Below, one piece after another: positions 1-11,324 of a stretch of DNA of 64,000 nt; position 1 is the first letter of the stretch, and the number at the start of each line of letters is the position of its first letter. The DNA comes from Nectonema munidae (Eukaryota; Nematomorpha; Nectonematoida; Nectonematidae), in NCBI GenBank assembly GCA_030549495.1, contig JAUIRK010000151.1, forward strand, positions 56,001-120,000, written 5' to 3'. Made by a program: the position numbers and the translations under genes. Under the pieces are notes generated by a model. The model saw only the letters and a list, made by a program, of their open reading frames with translations, had not been told where the DNA came from and searched no databases.

Positions 1-270
1 ATATTGGATCTTTGTGCTCACCACAAACAATATTATATACCATTCTTATAATTTTTGTTTTTTTGAAATAAATTTGTATAAATTGGAAAAAAAAGTTATT
101 TACTATACTTTTTACACTGATTAACTAGCAAAGTAGGCCAAATTAAATAACTCAATTTTTTATCGATGAGGGTAATTGAACTAGGATATTGTTGTCTTCA
201 CGTCTAATTTTTCATCGGGTTTCAAATCTTCATACGGCTAATTACCCTGATACGCATCCAAAGAACTTAC

Positions 271-399
271 GCCATCTGAGTAGCCTTCACTGAGTTGACC
301 AGTGGAAACGTTGCACGGCCAGTACTGATTCGAGTCTAAAGTGTAGTACCTTTTTTCCGGCGAGATGCAAATCGTTTTCTGACAAGTGCTTTCCAAGTT
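271..399 (-). CDS. Internal exon (4th visible) of unrecognised cysteine-containing protein gene
   Basis: Read on the minus strand, the exon follows an acceptor ending TTTTTTTCGACAG and ends at the strong donor GGC|GTAAGT. It is 129 bp, 43 codons in phase 0 at both ends, with no stop. It begins NLESTCQKTICISPEK and contains three cysteines and an N-V-S glycosylation sequon. The start phase matches the end phase of the exon at 3005-3194. The C-x4-C-x17-C spacing with an aromatic-rich middle resembles the C-terminal region of leishmanolysin-type secreted metallopeptidases, but no catalytic HExxH is in the window, so this is only a guess. The next exon is left of the window edge. The exon is well supported; the function is unknown. 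Confidence 0.6.
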
Positions 400-3004
400 C
401 TGTCGAAAAAAAGTTTAAATACTTTGTAATGAAGCGGAAAAGAGAGCATGTGTTCGTTCGATTGACTCAAGTGCGCTTTGATTAAGTTATGCTCATCCTT
501 TAAGATAACCACGCCAAAATTCGCTTATAACGAGGTCAACAGGGAAAAAAGGGTAATAATAATCATAAATTTAATTTGAAACCTTGTAAATTAAGTATAT
601 ACCTTCAAGTTTGTTATAATAGCCAACACATATGTCGGCAGATGGCAGCGATCGGAGCGTACGGGATCCGCCCTCTCCCCTTCGATTACTCACTGTGACA
701 CCCATATCATCTATTTGAAGAATATTCTTCCCAGGATGAGATACCAATAAAATTAAAAAATACGTACAAAATCATTACAAAACAAAAATTATTATTCTTT
801 GTGTGTCTCCAATGATCTTGCACAATTTTTTGGTTGATATAAAAAAGGTTTTTAACATAATTTATGCGTTTTTTTTCTCTGCCTATCATGAGGAAGAATA
901 CAGAAAGGATCTTTGAAAAGAATTATTTCTATTGTAAAACGGATATCCACGTTAAAATGGGAAATGATCCCATTAAAAATTTTCTATTTCCATTTTTATA
1001 GTTTTAAATAACCTTCCAGTAATAATAATTAATTAATTCTGGTTAAAACAAAAAAAAAAGAAAAATATATACTTGTTTTCCTAAAAGACTGAAGATACTG
1101 AATAATAATCCAGCACGAGAGAGAAAAAATGGTTCCACTTACAAATTAGGTTTGTAAAGTTGTTCTCGTAAACCATGACTCTTTACTAACTTTATTAGTT
1201 ACGCTTTTTAATAATGTAATTTTCACTGATATAAGTAAATGAAACACCATAGACTGAGCATTCACTGTTAGAGATTGTGTATCAATTAAAAGAAACACAG
1301 TATGCACTCATGAAGATCCAGAGAAGATTGCCATTATTTAAACTAAGTATACAAAAAAATTTGGACGGCGTTAAATGTAAATATATATATTTTTGAATAA
1401 TGAATTTTAACGATAAATTTTCAAATATTTTAACTTTTAATGTGGTTAATTGAGCTGTAGTAATTTTAAGTATAGTTAAGGTTGCTGGCACCTTTCTTAT
1501 TTATCAATTAGTTTTTTCATCAGTTAACTTTTTTAATGATATATTATTAAAAAACAGCAAAGGTCAAAAACTATAATATATAAGTTGGTTTATCTTTATG
1601 CTATTAGTGGAAGTAATTTTTTTCTTCAGTTTGATAAATAGCATAAATTCGTCAATAATTTGGCAATTTTTAAGCCCAATCGTCACCTCATAATCTTACT
1701 ATGATAATAAAAAGTTCTATTACTAGGACAAAAGGTTCCTTTCAAATTTAATTCTCATTTTTAACAGAATGCTTCCATTTGGTGACGTAAGTGATGCATC
1801 ATTTTAAATTTTGGTATTTTAACATTTTTACGACAAACACTTTTTCCCTTATTGGCCAAAAAATGTCTCTTTACATCCGCCCAAAAGTAAAATGAATTTA
1901 AAGTAATTGTTAAGAATAAAGAAAAAATGTTATCTGTATTTTAATATTGGAAATTATATACTAAAATTTAATGATACAGCTCAGAAATCTATAAAAGTTA
2001 TCCTTAGATATAATATACATATCATATATATAAAGATGTTAATATGGCAAACTTAACAATTTATCTCGTCCTAGACTTTAGTTGATAATACCCTTCCATC
2101 CATTTTTGAACATTTTGTACACGGCTGAACATATGGCATGAATAAGTATAACCCTTTTTTCTTAACTAATTTTGTATTGCCAAGATGCTCTTAGAACAAA
2201 AAATAGAAGTGATGGACATGCCTTATTAGTTGAATCCGCTGCAACAATTTTTCGAGTTACGGCGATTTCAATCCGTCATTTTAATCAGTTTTTTTATTTT
2301 ATTTTTTTAAGTTTCGTAAAATCTTCATGTGATCCACTTTAACACTAAAATGGCCAGAGTAATGCCTATATATAAAGAAAGGCTAAGGTGTGGTAAAAAT
2401 ATTTTTTGTTTTTATTCGTATCTTACTTTTGTTTTTTTAAGATGATAAACAATTTTTTTTTATATGATGACTTTTTAAACTTCCATCTTTTGAAATCAGT
2501 TCTTTGTTTAGCAGTACCGATGATCTCATTATCACGCACAATTTAAACAAAGGCATTCGCGAAAATGGCTTTTTATTTTGAACATCATCGGATATAAGTA
2601 GATTCCTTTTACATTTATCTCATTTTGCAGCAATGGTAGATAGAAGGTTTTCAAAAGCAAAAGACCAAATTTAATGTTAAGGCATTATTTTTTATAATTT
2701 GGAAAGAAATTTATTTACATTGGTTTGCATCCAGTTGGAAAATAAGACTATACGATTATAGTTTATTTATTTATGGACTACAAGATTGGCACGAGGAATG
2801 CATTTGTATAAGTTATATTTGGCACTTCATTATCAAAAAGGTACGGCGTGTGCCTTAGACTTCCAATGTCTATCATATTCTTCGGAATTCAGAATATACC
2901 AATTTTGGGGTATACAAAACATAAATTGAAAAATTTGGCGGTAAAGCAAATAATTTCTCAAGTTAATTTGATTTTTACATTTCGAAGAAAAAAGAAGCTC
3001 TTAC
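400..3004. other. Intron of the unrecognised minus-strand gene
   Basis: AT-rich sequence between two phase-compatible exons. Apart from a degenerate SINE-like copy near 632-747, I see no gene or clear repeat here. Short frames around 707-889 and 1282-1491 are low-complexity and look fortuitous. Confidence 0.5.
632..747 (+). repeat. Degenerate SINE-like copy related to 15,955-16,100
   Basis: The 3' part (ATATTCTTCCC followed by GATGAGATACC) matches the body of the tRNA-headed repeat at 15,955-16,100 (GTATTCTTCCC, GATGCGATACC) with a few differences. The upstream part (GGAGCGTACGGGATC, then CTTCGATTAC) aligns loosely with that copy's A-box to B-box interval. The promoter boxes are degraded, so this is probably an old member of the same family. 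Boundaries are approximate. Confidence 0.4.
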
Positions 3005-3194
3005 AAAATCATTGAATACGGGTGTGTAGTCTCCCATTTGTGAGCACAGAGAGTTTGGAGAGTATCCCAGATACAATTCTTTCGATACAGAAAGTTCTTT
3101 TGATTGCGTCTTCAAACATTCTTTGTTATTGCTACACAATGAAAACACAGATTTAGTAATTTTTAAAGGTGCCTCAGAAAAATCCAAAATGTAC
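3005..3194 (-). CDS. Internal exon (3rd visible) of unrecognised cysteine-containing protein gene
   Basis: The acceptor ends TTTGAAGCAG and the donor is GATTTT|GTAAGA. The exon is 190 bp. It takes two bases (CC) from the exon at 7323-7426 to make a Pro codon, then runs 63 codons open and ends in phase 0, exactly matching the exon at 271-399. It reads YILDFSEAPLKITK and contains LCSNNKEC and NSLCSQMGDYTPVF. The cysteines suggest a secreted or extracellular domain. Codon use is less AT-biased than the flanks, as expected for a real exon. I do not recognise the family. Confidence 0.62.
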
Positions 3195-3306
3195 CTGCTT
3201 CAAAGATCAAGTTATTTGTATGGTATTTAAAAGGAAGGTTAAATACCAGATTAATTAATTTGTAATTTGATTTTTGGATAACTCTAAACTATTCCCTTAA
3301 TTTCTT

Positions 3307-3347
3307 TTCAATTCAATTCAATTCAATTCAATTCAATTCAATTCAAT
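3307..3347. repeat. (AATTC)n microsatellite
   Basis: About eight nearly perfect tandem copies of the pentamer AATTC. Confidence 0.9.
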
Positions 3348-3928
3348 TTATTTGATAAATGAACCTGATATATATCACAAAATGATAAAATCAAGTTCTA
3401 GTGTGTGGACACTGTAAAAATGCAGACTAGTAGAATTTGTATTAGTTTGATGAGTGTAGGAAAAGAGGTTTACTTTAGAGGTTCTCGTATAGCCCTAAAT
3501 GAATTACTTGCTCATGAATACTTTGACAGAGCATTGAGAAAAAGCTTTCAACTTGTCTAAGCCAGTATTTGAACTCATTACGCCCAACTGACATCCAGCA
3601 ATTTTGTCGTCATGGCTACTCCCAAGGCTATTATGTGCAAAATCAATTTCGATTATTCAGAATAATAAGAAGCAAATTAAAGATTCTCACATATGCCCCA
3701 ACTCATGAGCGATTACATAGGAAACTGCAAATTTTTTTTCAAAGTACACCACCCCATAGGAACTTCTCTTTTCACAAACGACATCAACATAGGCCTTTCC
3801 TAAACATAAAGAAAGAACTTGGAGTGAAATGTTGAAGAAGGCGATGTAAAAATGAATTATATAATACCAATTAGATTATTATATTTTCCAACGCCAACAT
3901 TAACTCCTTCTCATTGATGGATTTAGGC

Positions 3929-4379
3929 CAGAGATTCTAAAAACATTTTTCTAATGGACTCCTTTCCTTTGGCTTTTTTCAAGAGAGGGACTACCTCATA
4001 GCTCTTCGACAGATGAAAAGCTGATTCTCGGTAATTTAAGCGTTTTCATAACCCTCAAAAATAAAGGTTTTTCACTATTTTACAAAGATTCGTTGCTTTT
4101 CCGATTATACTGAATCGGGATGTTGTATAGGGATTTATGTTATATGTGTTTAAAAAAGGAAAGTAAGTTTAAGAATACAATCATTCACATATATATATAT
4201 CGCTTTTATTGCAAAATCGTGCGTAAATTACAGTAGAGATGGTATTTTCACGAACAACGACCTTTCTGAGAAGCAATGACCCATGAAACATCAAAATTCA
4301 GTGCAGACCTGCAATTTTTTCATTTTTTGTCTGTTCGAACCCCTATGAATATTTCATGGGTCCCTCTTGAGAACCACTG
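3929..4379. mobile_element. hAT-type MITE, copy 1
   Basis: The left end begins CAGAGATTCTAAAAAC and the right end finishes GAGAACCACTG, giving imperfect terminal inverted repeats of the CAGNGGTTC type typical of hAT elements. Flanking 8-bp repeats ATTTAGGC (3921-3928) and ATTTAGGT (4380-4387) differ at one base, fitting the 8-bp target duplication of the superfamily. At 451 bp with no transposase frame it is non-autonomous. It is nearly the same length as the copy at 27,196-27,641, and both carry an AACCCCTA motif near the right end. Confidence 0.7.
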
Positions 4380-6003
4380 ATTTAGGTGGACCTCAAGCTT
4401 AAAATTTTAATGCATCTAGGGAAGAGAGGGTTGCCAAAAAAAAAGGATTTCCGCCTTAAAAATCAAACATAATTTCGTACTAAACATGAAGATTCACTTT
4501 TTGAGATAAATGCGAACACTTAATTGAACTTGAAGCTCATTCAAAGTTGACTTTTGTATTTTACTTCTCAGCTGGCTTCTTATCTCGCTCATATTCGAAA
4601 ATGATTTCCATGCTTGGAATATGGCATTTGAAAGTTGATACAAAATTTCTTTTTAATTTATAATGAGTATAGTAAATGAAATAACACACAAGCGAAAATT
4701 CACTGACACAAAGTGTCCTTTTAAATCAACAATATGTTTATTCACATTTTGTTAGTGCTGTAAAGCAGTTTCTCTATTTATTCTTGAAACCCAATCCCAA
4801 CTTCTTTATAAAGAAAACCTCCGGAATGAAAATACAACTCTCCCAAAATAAAAGTGATAGCAATTTACAAAAAGCGACCATTATTCAGAAAATCCAATAA
4901 GCTGATTTATATTTTTCTTGATTTAAAATTTGTTTCAATATTTTTGGAGTCAATTTTAAGGCGCTAAAACGCAAAAGATGATTTCATACTTTCCCACATT
5001 TCTGACATTGTAATTGCGAAAACTGACTCCATAAATGAAATCCCAATGATTGATTTAGCATATATTATTTACATTTTGGATAAAGGTTTTCGTAAGCAAA
5101 TTTATAATACTAAATCAAAATTCTTACATTTGCGACAAAAGGGATATAACAATTGCAAGAATTAGCAAATATACAAGTATATATCCTTATACATTTTTAG
5201 AAGCGTATCCGAGTTAAACACAACGCTATATGTTATAGGCATTATAAAATCAAAATTCTGTTGAAAAAAATATACAATGAAACGGGTATAAAAAGACGCA
5301 GCTATTGATGTTCAAAAAAAGGGTCAAAAGAGTTTGAAGCGATTTGATTCCACTAAATTTATAGAGTAAATCCTTTAGCTTGGAGGGGGAGCAAGGTTAA
5401 TGAGAAAATTAAAAAGATTAAGAACAGTGATGATTATTATTAACGGGAAAACACTTTGAATTTTCTCAAGTATGAAAAACATCACAATGATATTTATAAG
5501 ACAAGTTGGAGGACATTTCAAAAAGTGGATGTTAAAACAATGAAATGAAATAAATATTTGTTTTAAAAGGTGTTCCCAAAAATAGAATGTGAGAAGGAAA
5601 GCACGACTTCGATAGTAATTCTAGTGAAGAAATGAAAAAAGAAGTTACCTAACGTTGTGACTTGTGAGTCGGCATACTTTAGCTTTCTTAAATAAAATGA
5701 ATTGAAATGTGCGTTTCAGAGTTCTCTTCTCTCAAAGAGTTTTTGATTGAAAAAGTTGAAAAATGAGTCAAAAGAATAAAACAAAAAAAGAGAAGGAATA
5801 ACTACATAAAGTAATGTAATAATAAAGTCGCTGATTTTCGAGCTTTAAAATTTTTTTAGAGGTTTTGTCAGGGATTATACGCTTAACAAAAATATAATTA
5901 TATTATCTTTCATGCTTGCAAGTCTTAGCCAGAACATTTTTTTATTAAAAATAGCAGCCATGTTACATTTAAATATACAAGTTGGCACTGCGTATAAGTT
6001 TAA

Positions 6004-6123
6004 CCCATTTACGGCCATTTTGGAACATAAGTAATTTCATCTTCGTCTGCTTTTTTCAATGATTTGAATATAAATCGTCTGCGTTTTTTTAGATATCGTC
6101 TGCTTTGCTTGGCCTTAAATGGG
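6004..6123. mobile_element. piggyBac-type TTAA MITE, copy 1
   Basis: TTAA at 6000-6003 and 6124-6127 bounds a 120-bp element with inverted ends CCCATTTACGGCCA and TGGCCTTAAATGGG (13 of 14 match). TTAA targets and CCC...GGG ends are the piggyBac signature. The interior (GGAACATAAGTAATTTC, ATATCGTCTGC) is nearly identical to 22,488-22,618. It is too short to encode a transposase. Confidence 0.75.
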
Positions 6124-6213
6124 TTAATGTCTGTGCTCAAGTTTAATCGTAAGCTTTCATTTTTTGTAATATACATTTTTATATTGCTTACTTTTATATA
6201 AAAGGTGGTTCAG

Positions 6214-6358
6214 AATTGACGTCAACTTAATTTTGTTAGTTTCTTACCCACCCTCCCTTCTCTTGTCAACATTTGTCAAATATATTTCACTAATAATAAT
6301 CTGCCTTGATGTCAGTTTGGAGATACTCCTTTTATTTCTCTCTCAAAGTTGACGTCAA
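6214..6358. repeat. Element with TGACGTCA near both ends, copy 1
   Basis: AATTGACGTCAAC lies near the left end and AGTTGACGTCAAT near the right, about 130 bp apart, with further GTTGAC- and TTGTCAA-like motifs between. The reverse complement resembles the element at 19,233-19,385, including the GTATC.CCAAA segment. It is probably a small non-autonomous transposon; the exact ends are not resolved. Confidence 0.5.
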
Positions 6359-6629
6359 TGATTCTTGTTGAGTATTGCAAATAGCTTACTGATTTTCATG
6401 AAAGTTTAGAAGATAATGTAAATTTTTTTAGGAAATACAAAGAATTTATTGTTATAACTTTATAATATTTATTATCTTTATTGAAAAACATATCATTTAG
6501 TGTATAAACTTTTGATAGTGAAAATTTATATTGAAAAATCTGAATTAACGGCATCTACTAATTCAACACGAAGTATAAAAACAGCTAAAATTAAAAAAAT
6601 AACACATCTGATGGTATTTTTTATTTTCA

Positions 6630-6766
6630 AATAATTGAGATGAAACCAAGAAAAAAATTTACATTTTGTTTTTTGATGGGGTCATATATTTTTCTACACG
6701 AAGTTCATCGTTTAAAAAAAGCGTGGAGTAAAAAGCCACGTTTGGTCTTGCGAGGCTTAAACCTTA
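6630..6766 (+). repeat. Dispersed repeat ending near TTAA (family also at 7,795-7,875 and 42,130-42,258)
   Basis: The segment from AAACCAAGAAAAAAATTTAC through TTTTTTGATGGGGTC is repeated with few changes at about 7,810-7,875. Its right half (AGTAAAAAGCCACG, then TTGCGAGGCTTAA) matches 42,208-42,258 (AGTAAAAAGCCATG, then CTGCGAGGGTTAA). The CGAGGGTTAA end, the complement of TTAACCCTCG, resembles piggyBac-type termini. A 68-codon frame here is probably fortuitous. Confidence 0.5.
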
Positions 6767-7322
6767 TTTTTGAGAAAAAGGATGTAACCATTGCAGTATC
6801 GCAATCAAATTATTCAAAGATAGCTCACACATATGATTCAGAATGATTAAGATCAATGAAAATTACGATGTAGGAAAGTTTGGGTTAAATTTTAGAAAAA
6901 ATGTTACAATAAAATGATATAAATCTTGAAGAAAAAACTCATTAAAATTGGATAAAAAAAATATTATATCATTTTTATTACTACTTCAAACAAATCTGAA
7001 AAATAGTAATTTGTTCATTTTTTTTAATAGATTTAATGGTAAAGCAATATATACTTAGCATACATCTACTGTATTTTTCGCCATTTCCTTGAGTCAGTTG
7101 GTTTACAAATGTCTAAAAAGTCATTCTAAAAAGTCGCGAATTCTTCCGAAATAATAAAGACTAAAAAAGTAGTAGAATCCGACATTTTTTTTTTATCAAA
7201 ACGAATTCATGAAAAATTTGCGCTTTTTACCGATCGACGCTGATTGAGATTAATTTGGTGTTCTCGTCTACTCAATACAAAACTCAAAATTGTGCTTTCA
7301 AAAAAAAATAAAAGTGTCTTAC

Positions 7323-7426
7323 GGGGATAATAGCATAACAGCATCACATTCCGGGTTGCTTTGCATAATTTGAGAGCGTTTGAAACTTTCTAGCGACTCT
7401 GTAAATTGATCCGTGTAAATTTTACC
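7323..7426 (-). CDS. Internal exon (2nd visible) of unrecognised cysteine-containing protein gene
   Basis: The acceptor ends CCTTTTTGTACAG and the donor is CCCC|GTAAGA. The 104-bp exon starts in phase 0 and ends with two leftover bases. These join the first base of the exon at 3005-3194 to make Pro. It reads GKIYTDQFTESLESFKRSQ and later NPECDAVMLLS. The open frame, canonical splice sites and matching phases on both sides make chance unlikely. I do not recognise the domain. Confidence 0.6.
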
Positions 7427-7794
7427 CTGTACAAAAAGGAAACAACATCATATTTCATATATGAACACGTTTTATTGGCTTATTTTAAAGAATTTTCTTG
7501 AAATTTGGATAAAAATATTTACATGACAAAATTGAGAATGCATAAAAAAAGATTTCTAAAGAAAATTTAATAAAAAACTTGGAACATATAAGTGTGTGCT
7601 TATTTTGACCAATTTTTTTCATTTTAAAACCTTTTTAAAGCTCAAACTCTTTCATAATTATAGCTATATATTAAATATGTTTCACTCACAATATTCTTTG
7701 TATAAATTTGTATAATTGTTTTTGATTATTTTTTAAATTTGAAATGCTAGTACTTCGTGTCAACGTTAGTTAATGAATAATTTTATAATTATTC

Positions 7795-7875
7795 AATATT
7801 ATTATATTTTTATTTTCAAATAATTGAGATAAAACCAAGAAAAAAATTTACATGTTGTTTTTTGATGGGCTCAGA
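7795..7875 (+). repeat. Partial copy of the dispersed repeat at 6,630
   Basis: It matches 6,615-6,690, with TTATTTTCAAATAATTGAGA, AACCAAGAAAAAAATTTACA and TTTTTTGATGGG conserved, and then diverges after the ATATATTTTTC stretch. Confidence 0.6.
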
Positions 7876-8091
7876 TATATTTTTCAAATAATTGAATCAA
7901 AAAATATAAATTTAAAATAATTAACTAACTGATGAAATTAACCAATTTCCAACGCTCATTTTTACTGCTATCAATCAAAAATTGTTATTAAATAATCTAT
8001 TGATGAAATATTTATTATCCAAGGCAAGTTTCCTTGACATTAACCCGTTTTTAGCTTCACATGAACGAACAGCCACAATAAAAGCAATAAA

Positions 8092-8093
8092 TT

Positions 8094-8125
<32 letters not shown>

Positions 8126-8131
8126 TTCTTC
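8092..8131. repeat. (CTT)n microsatellite
   Basis: TTCTTC trinucleotide run with one CCT interruption. Confidence 0.9.
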
Positions 8132-10244
8132 TACTTTTCTTGATTTGCATTAACTTTTGAAAAAATTATAGTATTGTTAAAAATGTTTTATTTTGATATT
8201 TATTCCTTAATATTTGGATGTGGTATAAATTAAATAGCCTGCTTCAATTAAAATAATGAAAACCGAAGTTTTACAGCATTCTTTTCCTACTTTATTTCAA
8301 GGGTTCCAAAAATCTTGTGTTGACAATCGAAGTAAAAAATTGAATTGTTATCTTAATTCATTAAATATTTTCATATTCAACTCAAACACTTAAAATATTG
8401 AAAGTCTTAAAATATTTTGTTTTGAAAACATTTTTTTATAACTAAAACAAGTTTTTCAAAAATGTAGAGCTTTTGTGATACTGCATATCTTTTTCAGTAT
8501 TTTAATTTCAACGCTTAACTTTTGAATTCAAATAAACTCACTTCAAACTTATTTTTTTTACCAAAAATATAAAATTTCCCAGTTAAAATCGATCAATGTT
8601 TTAGACTTGAAAATGTAGGAAACCTGAAGTTTCGACGGTTGAAACATATGGCGCAAATTCTGCGTCTTCAACGTTGATGAAAAAAAGTAGAGAGGGTGTA
8701 GGTATGCAGAATTGGGTATGCGATATTACAGATTTTAATCACACATCATTATTTACACCATACCACTTGTTTCGCTAGGGCTAGATTAACTAGTAGGCCA
8801 ACATTACGAAATATGGACCATATTTGGATAAACTTAATCAAAGCTTTCCCCATGCCCCAAAGACTTCGCAAGGTCGATAAATTTACGATTTATACGCCCC
8901 TATTACTTTTCTCGAACATTTTTGTTTAAACTGACAAGTTTTATGTTATTTAGTTGCAATAAAGCAAATGCTAACATTTTAAAAGAATTTGATTTCAAAA
9001 AAGAAATAAAACGATCTTCACTAATGGAACGTTAGCATCTACTGATGCATTATAATAAGTGAAATAGTAAAATCAAAATTTTATTTTGAAAGTAATAAAA
9101 TCAAAAATTTTCCAATTGTACCGATAACTTTTCAAGTTTCGTATATTAAATTGAGTAAAAAAAGATTTTGAAAAAAAATGCATTAAAATTTTTTTCTCAA
9201 CAAAAGTAAAGAATTGAATATTTCAAAACTCTTAAAAATTTATATTTAAAGATGCAGTTTTTTTAATTTTTTTTTAAAAAAACTTGTTGATAAAGCTAAA
9301 AAGAGATTACTGGAGAAGTCTTTTATCATGACAGATAAAGTTTTATAAAAGTATATATATTATTGCGTGTATTAACAAAATTTATTTATTCAAGCCATTA
9401 AAAACATCCAAAGGAATATGAAAAAATTTCCATATGATGTGATATGCAACTGAGCTTTGATTAGGGTGAATTAAAGCGAGGTGGTAACCGGACTGACCCA
9501 GCAGAACGTATTACGGGTTCAAATTTTGCGTTGGATAAGCGCATTCAATTTTGAAAATGCTCGCAATTTACGTCTTGTTTTTAAGCATGTTTTTGTAACG
9601 TCTAACATATGAGAGTCGATTCATCATCACTCATCACAGACACGCCACAAATTTTTTTTCAAAATACTGCTAACATGGTACTTCTAGTAGAGAGTATAAC
9701 TTGAGCTATTGTTGAAGATGATATTTTTGCTGAAAGATCATTTTAAAAAGTCAAAATATCAAAGCTATTCCATTTTTGAAGATTTCTATGAAAAAATGGT
9801 ACAAAAATTAAAACACATTTGGTGAAGTTTTTTTTCCCATTGAAAAGAAAAAAAGAAATGTATGCCAGTAATTAAATCGCTTTTAGAATGAAATATAATA
9901 ATTGTATGCTAACAACGAAATAAAGTAATACAAAAACGTTGCAACTGATACCGGAATTTGACATTTTCTTCATTGAAACTTATTTGATGTGGATGATAAA
10001 TTAATTTTGATTAAGCATTCAATATAGAGAAGATAATGTAAATATGATTATTTTTTAAGCTGTCGAATAAATTCTTTGATTTCTTTCGTTGGTTACAAGT
10101 AAGAAAAAGCTACGGATCGTAATGTGGGTCTACTGAAAGCGAGCCTTAACATTCCCATTTGTTCGGCCGCATTTGGAAGCAATAATGCAAATTGGACCTA
10201 TATCTGGGCCTTGACTCCGGAGACTATAACGAATGATAACTTAC

Positions 10245-10307
10245 GTGATAGGGAAATATGTTTGCTAGTCTAATTTCAATCTGGCTTTTTGCATACACAT
10301 CCTTCAC
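10245..10307 (-). CDS. Internal exon (1st visible) of unrecognised cysteine-containing protein gene
   Basis: The acceptor ends TTTACTTTGACAG and the donor is TATCAC|GTAAGT. The exon is exactly 21 codons in phase 0 at both ends: VKDVYAKSQIEIRL, ANIFPYH. It joins in frame to the exon at 7323-7426. Upstream exons must lie further right; I could not find them before the GPCR-like frame. The supporting evidence is splice sites, frame and phase only. Confidence 0.5.
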
Positions 10308-11186
10308 CTGTCAAAGTAAATAATTTTAGCGAAAATTTTATTCTTTCAAAAAGATTTCAAATGACGCAAAGAAGAAAATGAATACCCATAAAAGCACTTT
10401 TTTCACGTCATCCATTGATACACCTTCACTTGCAACGCAAATATCAACTGAGAAGTCTGAAAGTTAAGCAAATCACATATGGGTATAATTGAAACTTGAA
10501 TCCAAGAACACAGAAATTTTCCGACAAAGAAATCGAAATTTTATTTCCAAATTCTTAAATTTCCCTGATTTTTTTAGTTTAAAATTGTATAGTAAACCTT
10601 ATAGTTTTGAAAAGCCAAATTCAAAAGATATAGAACTGGTCCAACTTTTTTAGGTATCAAGACTTTTTTCTCATGGATCTTAACTTTCCGTCACACAATG
10701 CACTGGCGGATTTAAAGGGGCGGAACTGGCGTACGCCCCCGCGCCACCCTAAAATTGCATTGCAAATTGCTTGAAAATTTTTATTGTTCTAATTCTTTTC
10801 GTAGAACTCAAATATTATGATGATTTCTGTAGCTCGTTTTTTAGATTCAATCTTTCTCTAAAGTGAGAAGCCCTCAAAAGTTTTTTTATGTTTCAATTGT
10901 AGTTAAGTGTGAGAAATGAGTGCCATATGTGTGCTGCAACTTTTTAATTTTTTGTCCTGCTTGTAAGATGTGCTGTAAACATGTCCTAAATGAGAAGACT
11001 GTGTTCTTTACCCTAATTCCCGTTTATCAGTGAAGAGAAGCTACAACGAGAATTGGATCAAATACAAAGGGCTTGAAGATTTATACCCTGAAGAGTAAGC
11101 TGAAAAATTCGTAAACATGTTATTTTCTTAATTATGGGAATATGTGAACTGTAAAATAGAAAAAAAATGCTATATTTTTAATAATT

Positions 11187-11324
11187 AGGAACCCTTATCA
11201 AATTTTCAACTATTTCTTTTATTTGTAGTAAAGTTTTATCACAAACTTCTGATTTTGATGAACTGTAGCTGGTATTGTCAACTATTTTTTCCGCCAAACT
11301 ACATAAAGTAGTAAAGTTATCGAA
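11187..11324 (+). repeat. Dispersed 140-bp repeat, copy 1
   Basis: It starts AGGAACCCTTATCAA and ends TAAAGTAGTAAAGTTATCGAA. It is about 90% identical by eye to 12,831-12,968, in the same orientation. The core TCACAAACTTCTGATTTTGA is identical in both copies. Family unknown. Confidence 0.75.

Larger units (their letters stand above)
3195..7322. other. Intron rich in small repeats
   Basis: Phase-compatible exons flank this 4.1-kb stretch. It holds an (AATTC)n microsatellite, a hAT-type MITE, a TTAA-flanked piggyBac-type MITE, an element with TGACGTCA near both ends and a dispersed repeat near 6,630-6,766, each listed separately. An 88-codon plus-strand frame at 3569-3835 has no recognisable family features. 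Confidence 0.5.
7427..10244. other. Intron of the unrecognised minus-strand gene
   Basis: AT-rich. It holds part of a dispersed repeat (7,795-7,875) and a CTT microsatellite. A stretch at 9,470-9,560 is vaguely tRNA-like (GGTGGTAACC, then GGGTTCAAAT) but cannot be assigned. I see no other gene. Confidence 0.5.

Noticed and set aside
3569-3835. 88-codon plus-strand frame as a gene
   Set aside because: No domain, no splice or start context, and it lies in an intron next to a microsatellite.
9470-9560. Second tRNA-like or SINE head
   Set aside because: The box-like motifs are too degenerate and there is no shared body.
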